From NCBI GenBank assembly GCA_934621485.1, contig CAKTUS010000008.1:1-56833 (forward strand): a stretch of 56,833 nt of DNA, written 5' to 3'. Positions 32,148 through 40,099 of this stretch are shown piece by piece. Made by a program: the position numbers and the translations under genes. The DNA is from an uncultured Clostridia bacterium (GTDB taxonomy: Bacteria; Bacillota; Clostridia; Christensenellales; Aristaeellaceae). Under the pieces are notes generated by a model. It was not told the DNA's origin. It worked only from the letters and a program-made list of their open reading frames with translations, and searched no databases. Position 1 is the first letter of the stretch. Every line of letters starts with the position of its first letter.

Positions 32148-33593
32148 ATGGCGAAAGAAGAAAAGAAACAGGGCTTTGTGGAACACATTACCCCCCGCAA
32201 CGTAGACTTTTCCCAGTGGTATACCGACGTAATTCTCAAAAGCGAGCTGGTGGACTACGCCCCCGTTCGCGGCTGCATGGTCATCCGCCCCTACGGCTTC
32301 GCCATCTGGGAGCGCATCAAGGAAGAAATGGACAAGCGCTTCAAGGCCACCGGCCATGAAAACGTATACATGCCCATGCTGATTCCCGAAAGCCTGCTGC
32401 TGAAGGAGGCCGAGCATGTGGAAGGCTTCGCGCCCGAGGTAGCCTGGGTCACCCACGGCGGTACGGAAAAGCTGCAGGAACGGCTGGCCATTCGCCCCAC
32501 CAGCGAAACCATTTTCTGCTCCATGTATTCCAAGTGGGTCAGCTCCTGGCGGGACCTGCCCATGAAATACAACCAGTGGTGCAGCGTGATGCGCTGGGAA
32601 AAGAGCACCCGCCCCTTCCTGCGTACCAGCGAATTCCTGTGGCAGGAGGGCCACACCATTCACGCCACGGCTGAGGAAGCCGAAGAAGAAACCATGCGCA
32701 TGCTGGAGGTGTACCGCGAGGTAGCCGAAACCGAGCTGGCCATGCCCGTGCTGGTTGGCCGCAAGAGCGAAAAGGAAAAATTCGCCGGAGCGAAGGCCAC
32801 TTACTCCATGGAAGCCATGATGCAGGACGGCAAGGCCCTGCAGGCCGGCACCAGCCACTACTTCGGCACCAATTTCGCCGAGGCATACAATATTCAGTAC
32901 CTCAACAAGGAAGGCAAGCTGACCTATGTACACGAAACCAGTTGGGGTACCAGCACCCGCCTGATTGGCGCGCTGATTATGACCCACGGCGACGAGCGCG
33001 GCCTGAAGCTGCCTCCCCACATCGCTCCCATCCAGGCGGTCATCGTGCCCGTGGCGGCCCACAAGGGCGGCGTAATGGAAAAGTGCGAGGAAATCTTCCA
33101 GCGGCTGAAAGCGGAAGGCGTCCGCGTGAAGCTGGACGACCGCGACACCCTGTCCCCCGGCTTCAAGTTTAACGACTGGGAACTCAAGGGTGTGCCCGTA
33201 CGTGTGGAAATCGGTCCCCGCGATGTGGAAAATGGCCAGTGCATAGTCTTCCGCCGCGATACCTACGAAAAGCAGACGGTGAAGCTGGGGGAGCTGAGCG
33301 CCTTCCTGCCCGGCCTGCTGGAAAGCATCCAGAGCAACATGTATCAGCTGGCCTACGATTTCCGCCAGGCTCATATTCAGGATGCGCACACCATGGAAGA
33401 ACTGGAAAAGGCCACCGACGGCGGTTTTGCCCGGGCCATGTGGTGCGGCGACCGTGCTTGCGAGGAAAAAATCAAGGAGCAGTACGGCGTAAGCACCCGC
33501 AACATGCCCTTTGACCAGACCCCTATGGGCGATACCTGCGTGTGCTGCGGCAAAAAAGCGGATAAGGTTATCTATTTTGCGAAGGCGTATTGA
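32148..33593 (+). CDS. proS: Prolyl-tRNA synthetase (short, archaeal/eukaryote-like type)
   Basis: 481 residues, the short ProS form without the bacterial editing insertion. Motif 2 region CSVMRWEKSTRPFLRTSEFLWQEGHT (quoted in parts: RWEKSTRPFLRTSEF) and the catalytic QAGTSHYFG are clear. The C-terminal part carries a zinc-type CVCCGKKADKVIYFAKAY end. It charges tRNA-Pro with proline in the cytosol. ATG at 32148 with GGAAGGAG. It is controlled by the T-box just upstream. The HAD gene begins within the stop codon. Confidence 0.97.
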   Translation: MAKEEKKQGFVEHITPRNVDFSQWYTDVILKSELVDYAPVRGCMVIRPYGFAIWERIKEEMDKRFKATGHENVYMPMLIPESLLLKEAEHVEGFAPEVAWVTHGGTEKLQERLAIRPTSETIFCSMYSKWVSSWRDLPMKYNQWCSVMRWEKSTRPFLRTSEFLWQEGHTIHATAEEAEEETMRMLEVYREVAETELAMPVLVGRKSEKEKFAGAKATYSMEAMMQDGKALQAGTSHYFGTNFAEAYNIQYLNKEGKLTYVHETSWGTSTRLIGALIMTHGDERGLKLPPHIAPIQAVIVPVAAHKGGVMEKCEEIFQRLKAEGVRVKLDDRDTLSPGFKFNDWELKGVPVRVEIGPRDVENGQCIVFRRDTYEKQTVKLGELSAFLPGLLESIQSNMYQLAYDFRQAHIQDAHTMEELEKATDGGFARAMWCGDRACEEKIKEQYGVSTRNMPFDQTPMGDTCVCCGKKADKVIYFAKAY

Positions 33594-34231
33594 TGATGTT
33601 CAAACAGGTTTTGTGGGATTGGAACGGCACGCTGCTCAACGACCTGCGCTACGCCATTGACGTGCGCAACCGGTCTTTTCCGGCGTTTGGCCTGCCCGCC
33701 ATCGACGATCTGGATACCTACTACCAGCAGTTCACCTTTCCCGTGCGCACTTATTACGAGCGGGCGGGCGTGACAGATGAAAACTTTGTGCAGGTGGCTC
33801 ACGCCTGGATGGATGAGTACCTGCGCGGCTTTGACACGGTGGAACTGCACCCCGACGTGCTGGAAACCCTGGAGCGTTTTGAGCACGCCGGGCTGCGGCA
33901 GGTGGTGCTTTCCGCCACCCGGCGCGATATGCTGGAGGACCAGATCCGGCGCTTCCCCATTCGCCACTTCTTTTACGATGTGCTGGGCCTGGACGATATC
34001 TATGCCGGCAGCAAGGAAGAAATTGGCCGCGCCTATCTGCACGGCTGCGGAATTCCGGCCGAGGCAACCGTTATGCTGGGCGATACCCTGCACGATGCAG
34101 AGGTGGCCCGTGCCATCGGCGCGCACTGCATCCTGATTGCCCGCGGCCACCAGAGCCGAGACATGCTGGAAACCTCCGGCTATCCGGTAGTGGATACGCT
34201 GGAGCAGGCGGCAGACCTGGTGCTGAACTGA
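33593..34231 (+). CDS. HAD-superfamily phosphatase (PGP/Gph-like)
   Basis: About 212 residues. HAD motif I is the variant VLWDWNGTLLND, motif II LSATRRD, motif III Lys in the AGSKEE region, and motif IV MLGDTLHDAEVA. The helical cap lies between motifs I and II. It resembles phosphoglycolate phosphatase-type housekeeping HADs, but the substrate is open. Start ATG overlaps the last base of the proS stop, so translation is likely coupled. A TTG three bases upstream is possible. Confidence 0.88.
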   Translation: MMFKQVLWDWNGTLLNDLRYAIDVRNRSFPAFGLPAIDDLDTYYQQFTFPVRTYYERAGVTDENFVQVAHAWMDEYLRGFDTVELHPDVLETLERFEHAGLRQVVLSATRRDMLEDQIRRFPIRHFFYDVLGLDDIYAGSKEEIGRAYLHGCGIPAEATVMLGDTLHDAEVARAIGAHCILIARGHQSRDMLETSGYPVVDTLEQAADLVLN

Positions 34232-34636
34232 CAAGCAGGCGGCGCTGTCAAGGCCTTGTACAAAATCGGAGGGCCGCATCCCTCCGATTTTGTTGTATGC
34301 GCCAGCGAAAAAACACCGGCAAAGCCGGCGACACGCCGTCAAAAAACTCGCTGACGGCAATGTTCAGGTTGTCGAAAACCCCTATTAGGCGAGCGCGCGC
34401 CTGCGAACATGGCTGCGCCGGCTCACAGGAAACGCGCCGCGAAGGCTTACTGGCTCCAGCCCCCAAACCCCGGCAGGAAGCGGCTTCTTACCGCGTCTCC
34501 GCTTTTCGCCGCGCCCCTTGCCGCGCTGCGGCGCAGGCCGTTGAAAACCGCCTTCAGGCAGGCCCGCCTTTGCAGCGCTTCCACTCTCCTTGCAGTACTC
34601 TCAACTGGAAAAAAGCAGATCCGCTCTTGCCTGCGC
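34232..34636. repeat. Repeat-filled gap with a terminator-like stem after the HAD gene
   Basis: A perfect 12-bp stem AAAATCGGAGGG...CCCTCCGATTTT (34262-34291) follows the HAD gene and may terminate it. The same ATCGGAGGG stem is part of the elements at 8012-8034 and 21407-21429. A second hairpin GCCGTCA...TGACGGC (34335-34358) and an element end TTCAGGTTGTCGAAAACC (34363-34380) follow. No supported gene is present. Confidence 0.55.
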
Positions 34637-35374
34637 TCATTTGAAAATGGGCACCACAATACGGGCCTCGGCTACGGTTTTGCCCACCTTGACCTGGATG
34701 GATGCGTCCAGCCCCGCGTCGCACATTTGCTCCACAATGCCTCGAATGGCGTTCAGGTACAGGCGATAGTCCCGCATCAGGGGCTTCATGCGCCGCCCGG
34801 CGGCCACAGGCACGGGCATGCGGCTCAGCACATCGTCCACCAGCTTCTCTGTTTCCTTCACGCTTAACCCTCCGTCTATCACATGCCTGAGCACCCGTAC
34901 ACGGCCCTGAAGCCCCGGCACCCGCAAAAGCTCCTGAGCATAGCCCTCGCACAAGCCGTGCCGGCGCAGCAGCCGGGCCGTTTCCTCGCCCAGGTTGAGC
35001 AGCCGCAGCTTTTTGCGAATGGTGGCCGGCGTTCGCCCAATGCGCGCGGATAACTCACGAACGTCTCCCTCGCCGCTGCCCAGATAGGCGCGGTATGCCT
35101 CCGCCTCGTCCAGATAGTGAATATCGCCCCGCACCAGCCTGTCCAGCAAATCCGACAGGCGTTTTTCCGTCTGTTCGGTGGGGTTCAGCACCGCATCCAC
35201 GCACAGCTGGCCGCTTTCCCGCATGCGCCGCAGGCTGGCCCTGCCGGAAACCAGGGTATACTGTCCATCCGCCCGGCGGCACAGCTGCACGGGTCCATCC
35301 TCCACCATCGGCTCCGCCGAATCGATGATTTCTTCAATGGGTACCCAGCGTACCTGATTGGCTGTGGCCTGCAT
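34637..35374 (-). CDS. ParB/Noc-like DNA-binding protein with altered CTP motifs
   Basis: 245 residues. The N-terminal ParB domain (VRWVPIEEIIDSAEP...) leads to a KorB-type helix-turn-helix (ELSARIGRTPATIRKKLRLLNL, quoted in part) and a C-terminal dimer helix region. Position beside rsmG points to Noc, the nucleoid-occlusion paralogue of ParB. The usual GERRxRA box is here SGRASLRRMRESG, the ENxQRxDL box is LVRGDIHYLDEAEAY, and no QPR box is seen. CTP binding may therefore be lost or changed. Start ATG 35374 with AGGAGG. Confidence 0.75.
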   Translation of the reverse strand: MQATANQVRWVPIEEIIDSAEPMVEDGPVQLCRRADGQYTLVSGRASLRRMRESGQLCVDAVLNPTEQTEKRLSDLLDRLVRGDIHYLDEAEAYRAYLGSGEGDVRELSARIGRTPATIRKKLRLLNLGEETARLLRRHGLCEGYAQELLRVPGLQGRVRVLRHVIDGGLSVKETEKLVDDVLSRMPVPVAAGRRMKPLMRDYRLYLNAIRGIVEQMCDAGLDASIQVKVGKTVAEARIVVPIFK

Positions 35375-35526
35375 GGCAAGCCCTCCTTTTTTCTCAAGCA
35401 GATAGGACGCGCCTGAGCCCCGCCTGCCCTCCCCCATGACAGACCGGGCTGCGGGCGCGTCCGTGAAGGAGGGTTTCCCCATGAAACCCGCTTCTTCCTG
35501 CCAACGGTCGGCGGGTTTCGTGCGCC

Positions 35527-35567
35527 AAAAAACGGCAGGCGCGCCTTGCGGAAAGGCGCGTCTGCCG
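35527..35567 (-). terminator. Intrinsic terminator after rsmG
   Basis: CGGCAGACGCGCCTT-type arms (35533-35547 with 35553-35567) form a long GC-rich stem followed by TTTTTT on the minus strand, directly after the rsmG stop at 35588. It separates rsmG from the noc-like gene. Confidence 0.88.
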
Positions 35568-35587
35568 CTGGATTTTCAGGAAAAAGC

Positions 35588-36373
35588 TCAGGTTTTGACA
35601 AAACCGCCCAAAGGCTCCCGGGCAGGCGTGCCGGCTTTGCGTGGATATTGTCGAACGGTTTTTTGCCTTTTGGGGCAGATAATCAGGCTGTGGCGCCATT
35701 CAGGTTGCGTGGGAACGGCCACCGGATGCACGGCAAGCGGGCCGCCGCCCAGCAGACGCGCCGCTTTTTCGGCAGCAGCCCATTCGCCCTCCGCCGCCGG
35801 CCCCTTGTAGCAGGCCATGTGACCACCGGGACACACAAAGGGCAGCAGCAGTTCGCAAAGCACCGGCAAGGGCGCTACCGCCCGGGCCGTAGCAATATCA
35901 AACTGTTCCCGAAGCAGCGGCTCCCGTCCGGCGTCCTCCGCCCGGGCATGCACCAGCCGCACGTTGCTCAGCTGCAATGCTTCCACCACGGCTGCCAGAA
36001 AGGAAAGCCGTTTTTTCAGCGAATCCAGCAGCACCACCTGCAAATCCGGCCTGGCAATGGCCAGCGGCAATCCGGGAAAGCCCGCTCCGCTGCCTACGTC
36101 AATCAGCCGCGCGTTTTGGGGGAAAGCGCCCTCCACCCTCAAGGGGGCCAGGCAGTCCAGATAATGCCTGCTGAGCGAGGTTTCAAAATCCGTATCGCCC
36201 GTCAGGTTCATGCGGGTATTCCAGTCCGCCAGCATGGCATGGTACGCCGCCAGCCGGGCGGGAGTTTGCTCCTGTACCGAAACGCCCAGGGCGGCAACGC
36301 CTTCCCGTAGCCGTTTCTCCCACTGGGCTACAGCGGCAGATGCAGGTACTTGATGCCCCAATACTTCACCCAT
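35588..36373 (-). CDS. rsmG: 16S rRNA (guanine-N7)-methyltransferase RsmG
   Basis: 261 residues: the family words YHAMLADWNTRMNLTG, LIDVGSGAGFPGLPLAI (SAM motif I), VVLLDSLKKRLSFL and TARAVAPLPVLCELLLPF. It methylates G527 of 16S rRNA (E. coli numbering). The ATG at 36373 lies inside the end of the ydcF-like gene, an unusually long overlap of 46 bases; a GTGAGG site precedes it. A later in-frame start is possible, but none has a better site. Confidence 0.94.
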   Translation of the reverse strand: MGEVLGHQVPASAAVAQWEKRLREGVAALGVSVQEQTPARLAAYHAMLADWNTRMNLTGDTDFETSLSRHYLDCLAPLRVEGAFPQNARLIDVGSGAGFPGLPLAIARPDLQVVLLDSLKKRLSFLAAVVEALQLSNVRLVHARAEDAGREPLLREQFDIATARAVAPLPVLCELLLPFVCPGGHMACYKGPAAEGEWAAAEKAARLLGGGPLAVHPVAVPTQPEWRHSLIICPKRQKTVRQYPRKAGTPAREPLGGFVKT

Positions 36374-36942
36374 GATAACGCCTCACGCATATGATTTTTC
36401 AGCCAGAAGTTCCACTCGTTGCGGCAGGGGCTGCCCACGCCCTGAACGGCTGTGAGCCCCGTATCCCGCGCCAGGGCCAGGGCCCTGGGCAAATGATAGT
36501 CGCTGGTCACCAGCAGCGGGCGGCTGCAGCCCAGGCTTTGCAGAATCCTCCAGGCGTTTTGAATGTTTTCCCGGGTGTTCATGCTGTCCGGATCCGCATA
36601 CACATCCGCTTCCGGCAGACCGTCCTCCAGCAGCAGAGCGCGCATCACTTCGCCTTCGGGCGCGGGCTCCTTGCCCGCCTGCCCGCCGCACGCCACCACA
36701 GGGCAGGGGTTTTTTTCATAATATTCAACCGCCTTGTCCAGCCGCCATCTCAGCTGCACCGAAGGCTGACCCGAGGGCAGCACCTGCGCCCCCAACACAA
36801 TGATTCCGTCATAATCCGCTGGCGTTGGCACGCTAACCTCCCAATGATACACAAGGGCAATGAGCCCGGCATAGCAGGCAAGCCCTGCGGCCAGCAGCCA
36901 CAAAAGCGCCCGAAACAGCTTGCGGGGGAAGGGTTTGTTCAT
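36328..36942 (-). CDS. YdcF/SanA-type DUF218 membrane protein
   Basis: 204 residues. One N-terminal membrane segment (ALLWLLAAGLACYAGLIALV), then a DUF218 domain with DGIIVLGAQVLPSGQPS, VACGGQAGKE, MNTRENIQNAW and VTSDYHLPRAL. Family members (SanA, ElyC, YdcF) are linked to envelope integrity and bind nucleotide-like ligands; the reaction is unknown. The ATG overlaps the radC stop by four bases and the C-terminus overlaps rsmG by 46 bases. Confidence 0.9.
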   Translation of the reverse strand: MNKPFPRKLFRALLWLLAAGLACYAGLIALVYHWEVSVPTPADYDGIIVLGAQVLPSGQPSVQLRWRLDKAVEYYEKNPCPVVACGGQAGKEPAPEGEVMRALLLEDGLPEADVYADPDSMNTRENIQNAWRILQSLGCSRPLLVTSDYHLPRALALARDTGLTAVQGVGSPCRNEWNFWLKNHMREALSWVKYWGIKYLHLPL

Positions 36943-37718
36943 TCTTGCGTTCCTTTCAATGCCTTTTGCAGACGGCTGCGGATGAGCACCTCGCCGGAGG
37001 AATCCGCCACTCGGGTCACCAGGCCGTCCTGCACGCTATTCTGTTGAATCAGCCCATGCCGCACCATGCTCAAGGCTTTTCCGTCGGCCACGATAATGTG
37101 ATCCGCCAGCCGCACCTCGATGCTTTCCAGCAGCTGGGCCAGCGTGCGGGTGAGCTCCATATCCTGGTGGGACGGCACCAGCGACCCGCCGGGGTGGTTA
37201 TGGCACAGCACCACAGAGTGGGCGTTGTAGCGCAGCGCCGCCTCGGCCACCAGGCGGGGATAGGCCACCGCCTCGCTAAGGGAACCCCTGGCGATCAGCG
37301 CGTCGCCCAGCAGCTGCATTTGCCCGTTCAGACACACCGCGTAAAACTGCTCCTGCTTCAGGCCGCTGAGCAGCCGCACGCAGTGATCCTCCGCCGCCTT
37401 ACGGGTGGAAATCGTCTCCCGCTGCCCGCTTCGGCTTTGTTCCAGCCGACGGGCCACCTGGGCAAACATGCTCAACAGCGTGGCGGCATATTCGCCCATG
37501 CCCTCCACCTTCTGCAGCTCCTCAACAGGAGCGTCCAGCACGCCGTGCAGCGAGCCAAACCGCTCCAACAGGCTGTGGGCCAGCGGATTCACATTTCGCT
37601 GAGGAATGGCGTAAAACAGAACCAGCTCCAGCACTTCGTGCGGCGCGAAGCCGTCCAGGCCGCTTTCCCGAAAGCGCTGCCGCATGCGTAAACGATGTCC
37701 CGCGTGTTCTCCCGCCAT
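36939..37718 (-). CDS. radC: RadC/YeeS-type JAMM-domain protein
   Basis: 259 residues. An N-terminal UPF0758 helix-hairpin-helix part (LFYAIPQRNVNPLAH, VEGMGEYAATLLS) precedes a JAMM/MPN+ domain with HSVVLCHNHPGGSLVPSHQD, the metal-binding H-x-H...S...D set. Long linked to repair, but this role is doubtful; probably a metalloprotease. GGGGAGGG precedes the ATG. First gene of radC-ydcF-rsmG. Confidence 0.94.
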   Translation of the reverse strand: MAGEHAGHRLRMRQRFRESGLDGFAPHEVLELVLFYAIPQRNVNPLAHSLLERFGSLHGVLDAPVEELQKVEGMGEYAATLLSMFAQVARRLEQSRSGQRETISTRKAAEDHCVRLLSGLKQEQFYAVCLNGQMQLLGDALIARGSLSEAVAYPRLVAEAALRYNAHSVVLCHNHPGGSLVPSHQDMELTRTLAQLLESIEVRLADHIIVADGKALSMVRHGLIQQNSVQDGLVTRVADSSGEVLIRSRLQKALKGTQE

Positions 37719-37762
37719 GCCGCTGTTTCCCTCCCCGTCCCTACGCTTTGCTTCTACGACTT

Positions 37763-37791
37763 AGTATAGCATATTTGCGTCGGCAACACAA
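37763..37791 (-). promoter_or_regulatory. Probable promoter of the radC operon
   Basis: On the minus strand TATACT (37763-37768) with TGC before it (extended -10) and TTGTGT (37786-37791) at 17 bases. Confidence 0.55.
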
Positions 37792-37805
37792 ATCCGGCGT
37801 AGTGC

Positions 37806-38190
37806 CCGGGCCGTCAAAAAAGCTGGCCCGACGGCGATCTTTCTGTCGAGAGGCGCGCTTTGCCTGCTCATCTGCGGCTCACCGGGCGGCAAGCGCGTAA
37901 GGAAAGCCTTGCTGTGCAAGGCTCAGACTGTTGAAAAACCTCTGCGAGAGAGCGTGTCCGTGCACACAGCTACGTTTATTTGCAAGGAACATGCTGCGGC
38001 ATAAGGCTTAGGGGCCCCGCCCCTAAAACCCTGGCAGGAGGCAGTGCCTCCTGCACCTCCACTTTGTCAGCGGCCTGAGCCTTGCTGCGCAGGACTGCCG
38101 AAACCGACGTATGCGCCGCCGGGTTCGGAATCAAAACCAGAGAGCCGCTGCCCTCTGATACCACTCACGGTTTTTTTTCGACAGGCCGAA
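37806..38190 (+). mobile_element. MITE-like element (type 2) carrying a nested type 1 element
   Basis: The outer element starts GGCCGTCAAAAAAGCTGGCC (37809) and ends TTTTTCGACAGGCC (about 38186). Its left part matches 1961-2018. Its middle (37872-37904) and right part (38095-38190) match the reverse strand of 21381-21530. It contains no gene. The stretch 37905-38095 is interrupted by another element relative to that copy (see the next entry). Confidence 0.65.
37923..38077 (+). mobile_element. Nested MITE-like element (type 1) with an 18-base stem-loop duplication
   Basis: This 155-base insert begins TCAGACTGTTGAAAAACC and ends in GTCAGCGGCCTG(A). Its middle (37996-38059) matches 12032-12095 at 61 of 64 bases. 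It is bounded by AGCCTTGCTGTGCAAGGC (37905-37922) and AGCCTTGCTGCGCAGGAC (38078-38095). The same outer element at 21461-21487 (reverse) has this stem-loop only once, with both flanks continuous, so that copy shows the site before insertion. Confidence 0.72.
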
Positions 38191-38540
38191 TCGCCGGATT
38201 CAGGCCGTCCCAAAAGCGGCTTCATCGGAACCTTTTGCAGTGGCCGACCGCAGGTCAGCCGGGCGATGCGATTCCAGCCAGTGGAGCTGCCAAAAGCCCG
38301 GGGACATCGGAGAAACGCAGTCTCTCCACTTCCCGGAATGGGTTCTTACCTGCAATCCGGCACAGCGTCGGATTACCCGGAGCAACAGCCTTTAGCCTAA
38401 TTCACACAACCCATCAAACGATGGAGTGGAGTTTCCTATTGCAAGTACGCGAAAATGCAAACCCGTGTTCCAAAACCAATGCGATTCATCCATTTGTTGT
38501 CGCCCTGCCGGATTGCCGTCAACGGGTGGCTTTTTTGTGC
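38191..38540. other. Gap with one further element end, no supported gene
   Basis: An element-like end TCAGGCCGTCCCAAAAGC lies at 38200-38217. Otherwise the stretch shows no ORF with a ribosome site and no clear repeat. It leads into the promoter of the acyl/glycan cluster. Confidence 0.5.
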
Positions 38541-38546
38541 AAAGCA

Positions 38547-38555
38547 TGCTATAAT
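38547..38555 (+). promoter_or_regulatory. Extended -10 promoter of the acyl/glycan cluster
   Basis: A perfect TATAAT (38550-38555) is preceded by TGC (38547-38549), an extended -10. The -35 region is poor. It lies 48 bases before the first gene. It may be the only strong promoter before the terminator at 54401. Confidence 0.55.
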
Positions 38556-38602
38556 CATAAATTGATATATTGTCTCATTTTTTGTGCAAGGAGGGATGCA
38601 GG

Positions 38603-40099
38603 TTGAAGGAAGGCGCAAAGGCCCGCGGCGAACGGCTTTTGTCTCTGGTTTGCATAGCTGTGCTCATCGCCGGCGTCCTGCCTCTATACGCGATTTCTCT
38701 GTACAATCATCCCTATTACGACGACTTTGGCTTCGCCACGGACGTGCACGCCGCCTGGGTGTCCACGCACAACCTGGGCGCGGCTCTAACCGCCGCCCTC
38801 AAGAGCATCCGCGATACCCGTCAAAACTGGCAGGGTACCTTCACCGGCACCATTTTCAGCAATTTACAGCCGGGGGTTTTCAGCGAAAGCGCCTATTTCC
38901 TCAGCTGCTTTTTCCTCATCACCGCCTTTCTGGTCTGCTTTTCCTTTTTTTTCCATACTTTGTTTGGCAGGCTGGGCGTTTCCCGTTGGGGACGAACGGC
39001 CGTCAGCGCCCTGAGCCTGACGTTGATGTGCCAGCTGATGCCCGACCCCGGAGAGGCCTTTTTCTGGTTCAACGGAGGGGTTGGCAACCTGTTTATCTAT
39101 TCGCTGCTGGCCCTGAGCGTAGCCCTGTCGCTAAAACTGCTTTCTTGTGAGCAGCGCAGCCGCCGCGTGTGGCTGATGGCGGCGCTTGGGCTGCTGATGG
39201 TGCTGCTGGGCGGCGGCAGCTATGGGGGCGGCGTATTCGGGCTGTGCCTGTATGGCCTATGGCTCCTTGCCCTGCTGGTCAGGAGGCATCCCCGCCGGTG
39301 GCACATTGCCGCGCTGTGGCTGGTTTTCGCCATGTTTTTCCTCTACAGCATGTCTGCGCCCGGCAACAAGGTGCGGGCAGGCTATATCCAGTACCAGACC
39401 TCCGCTGTCAAGGCGGTGCTGCAGGCGCTGTATTATGGCGCGGCCCAGATGGGCCAGTACCTGCGCCTGCCGCTGCTAGGCGTTACGGTGCTGGCGTGGC
39501 CTTTTCTGTGGCAGGCCGCCCGCAGCAGCAGCTATGATTTCCGCCATCCCTGGCTCTGCACCCTTTTGTTGGGGGCGCTGTACTGCACCCAGCTGACGCC
39601 GCCGCTATACTCCATTGCCAGCATTGGCGGCGGGCGCATTGTAAACACCTATTTCATCAGTTTTGTCGCGCTGTGGCTGGTGTGGGTCTACTACCTGACG
39701 GGCTTCGCCGCCAAGCGCTTAGGCCCGGCGGCCCAATGGGCGCCCCGCTCCCTGCGGGCCTTTGTACTGGTGGGCGTGTGCCTGGCGGGCGTGGGCTGCA
39801 TGGGCTGCCAGCGGGAGGATTCGCCCCTGTACGGCGTTCAAAACCTGACTGGCGCGCAGGCCGCCCTTTCCATTGTGTCCGGCGAGGCGGCCCGGTACGA
39901 CCGGGAAATGAAAGAGCGGGAAAGCCTGCTCAGCGACGCCGCCCAGCCCGTGGTAACGCTGAAGCCGCTCACCTTCGTTCCCAGCGTTTTCATGGACGAC
40001 CTGCTCAAGCCCGGCGCCACCTATGACGTGCGGCCCACCCTGATGCGTTACTACGGCAAAGAAGCCATTCACATTGAAGGGGAGGTGGAAGCGCCGTGA
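38603..40099 (+). CDS. DUF6056-like polytopic membrane protein (putative GT-C glycosyltransferase), copy 1
   Basis: 498 residues with about ten membrane segments. After the first segment comes a YYDDFGF motif (Asp40-Asp41) in an outside loop, where GT-C glycosyltransferases keep catalytic acids. Other motifs shared with the next gene are FFWFNGGV, APGN-x-x-RAG, KAVLQALYYGAAQMG and GGGRIVNTYF. A ~90-residue soluble C-terminal part follows the last segment. I infer sugar transfer from a lipid carrier outside the membrane. Start TTG at 38603 (AGGAGG eight bases upstream); the ATG at 38595 is out of frame. First gene of the cluster. Confidence 0.75.
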   Translation: MKEGAKARGERLLSLVCIAVLIAGVLPLYAISLYNHPYYDDFGFATDVHAAWVSTHNLGAALTAALKSIRDTRQNWQGTFTGTIFSNLQPGVFSESAYFLSCFFLITAFLVCFSFFFHTLFGRLGVSRWGRTAVSALSLTLMCQLMPDPGEAFFWFNGGVGNLFIYSLLALSVALSLKLLSCEQRSRRVWLMAALGLLMVLLGGGSYGGGVFGLCLYGLWLLALLVRRHPRRWHIAALWLVFAMFFLYSMSAPGNKVRAGYIQYQTSAVKAVLQALYYGAAQMGQYLRLPLLGVTVLAWPFLWQAARSSSYDFRHPWLCTLLLGALYCTQLTPPLYSIASIGGGRIVNTYFISFVALWLVWVYYLTGFAAKRLGPAAQWAPRSLRAFVLVGVCLAGVGCMGCQREDSPLYGVQNLTGAQAALSIVSGEAARYDREMKERESLLSDAAQPVVTLKPLTFVPSVFMDDLLKPGATYDVRPTLMRYYGKEAIHIEGEVEAP

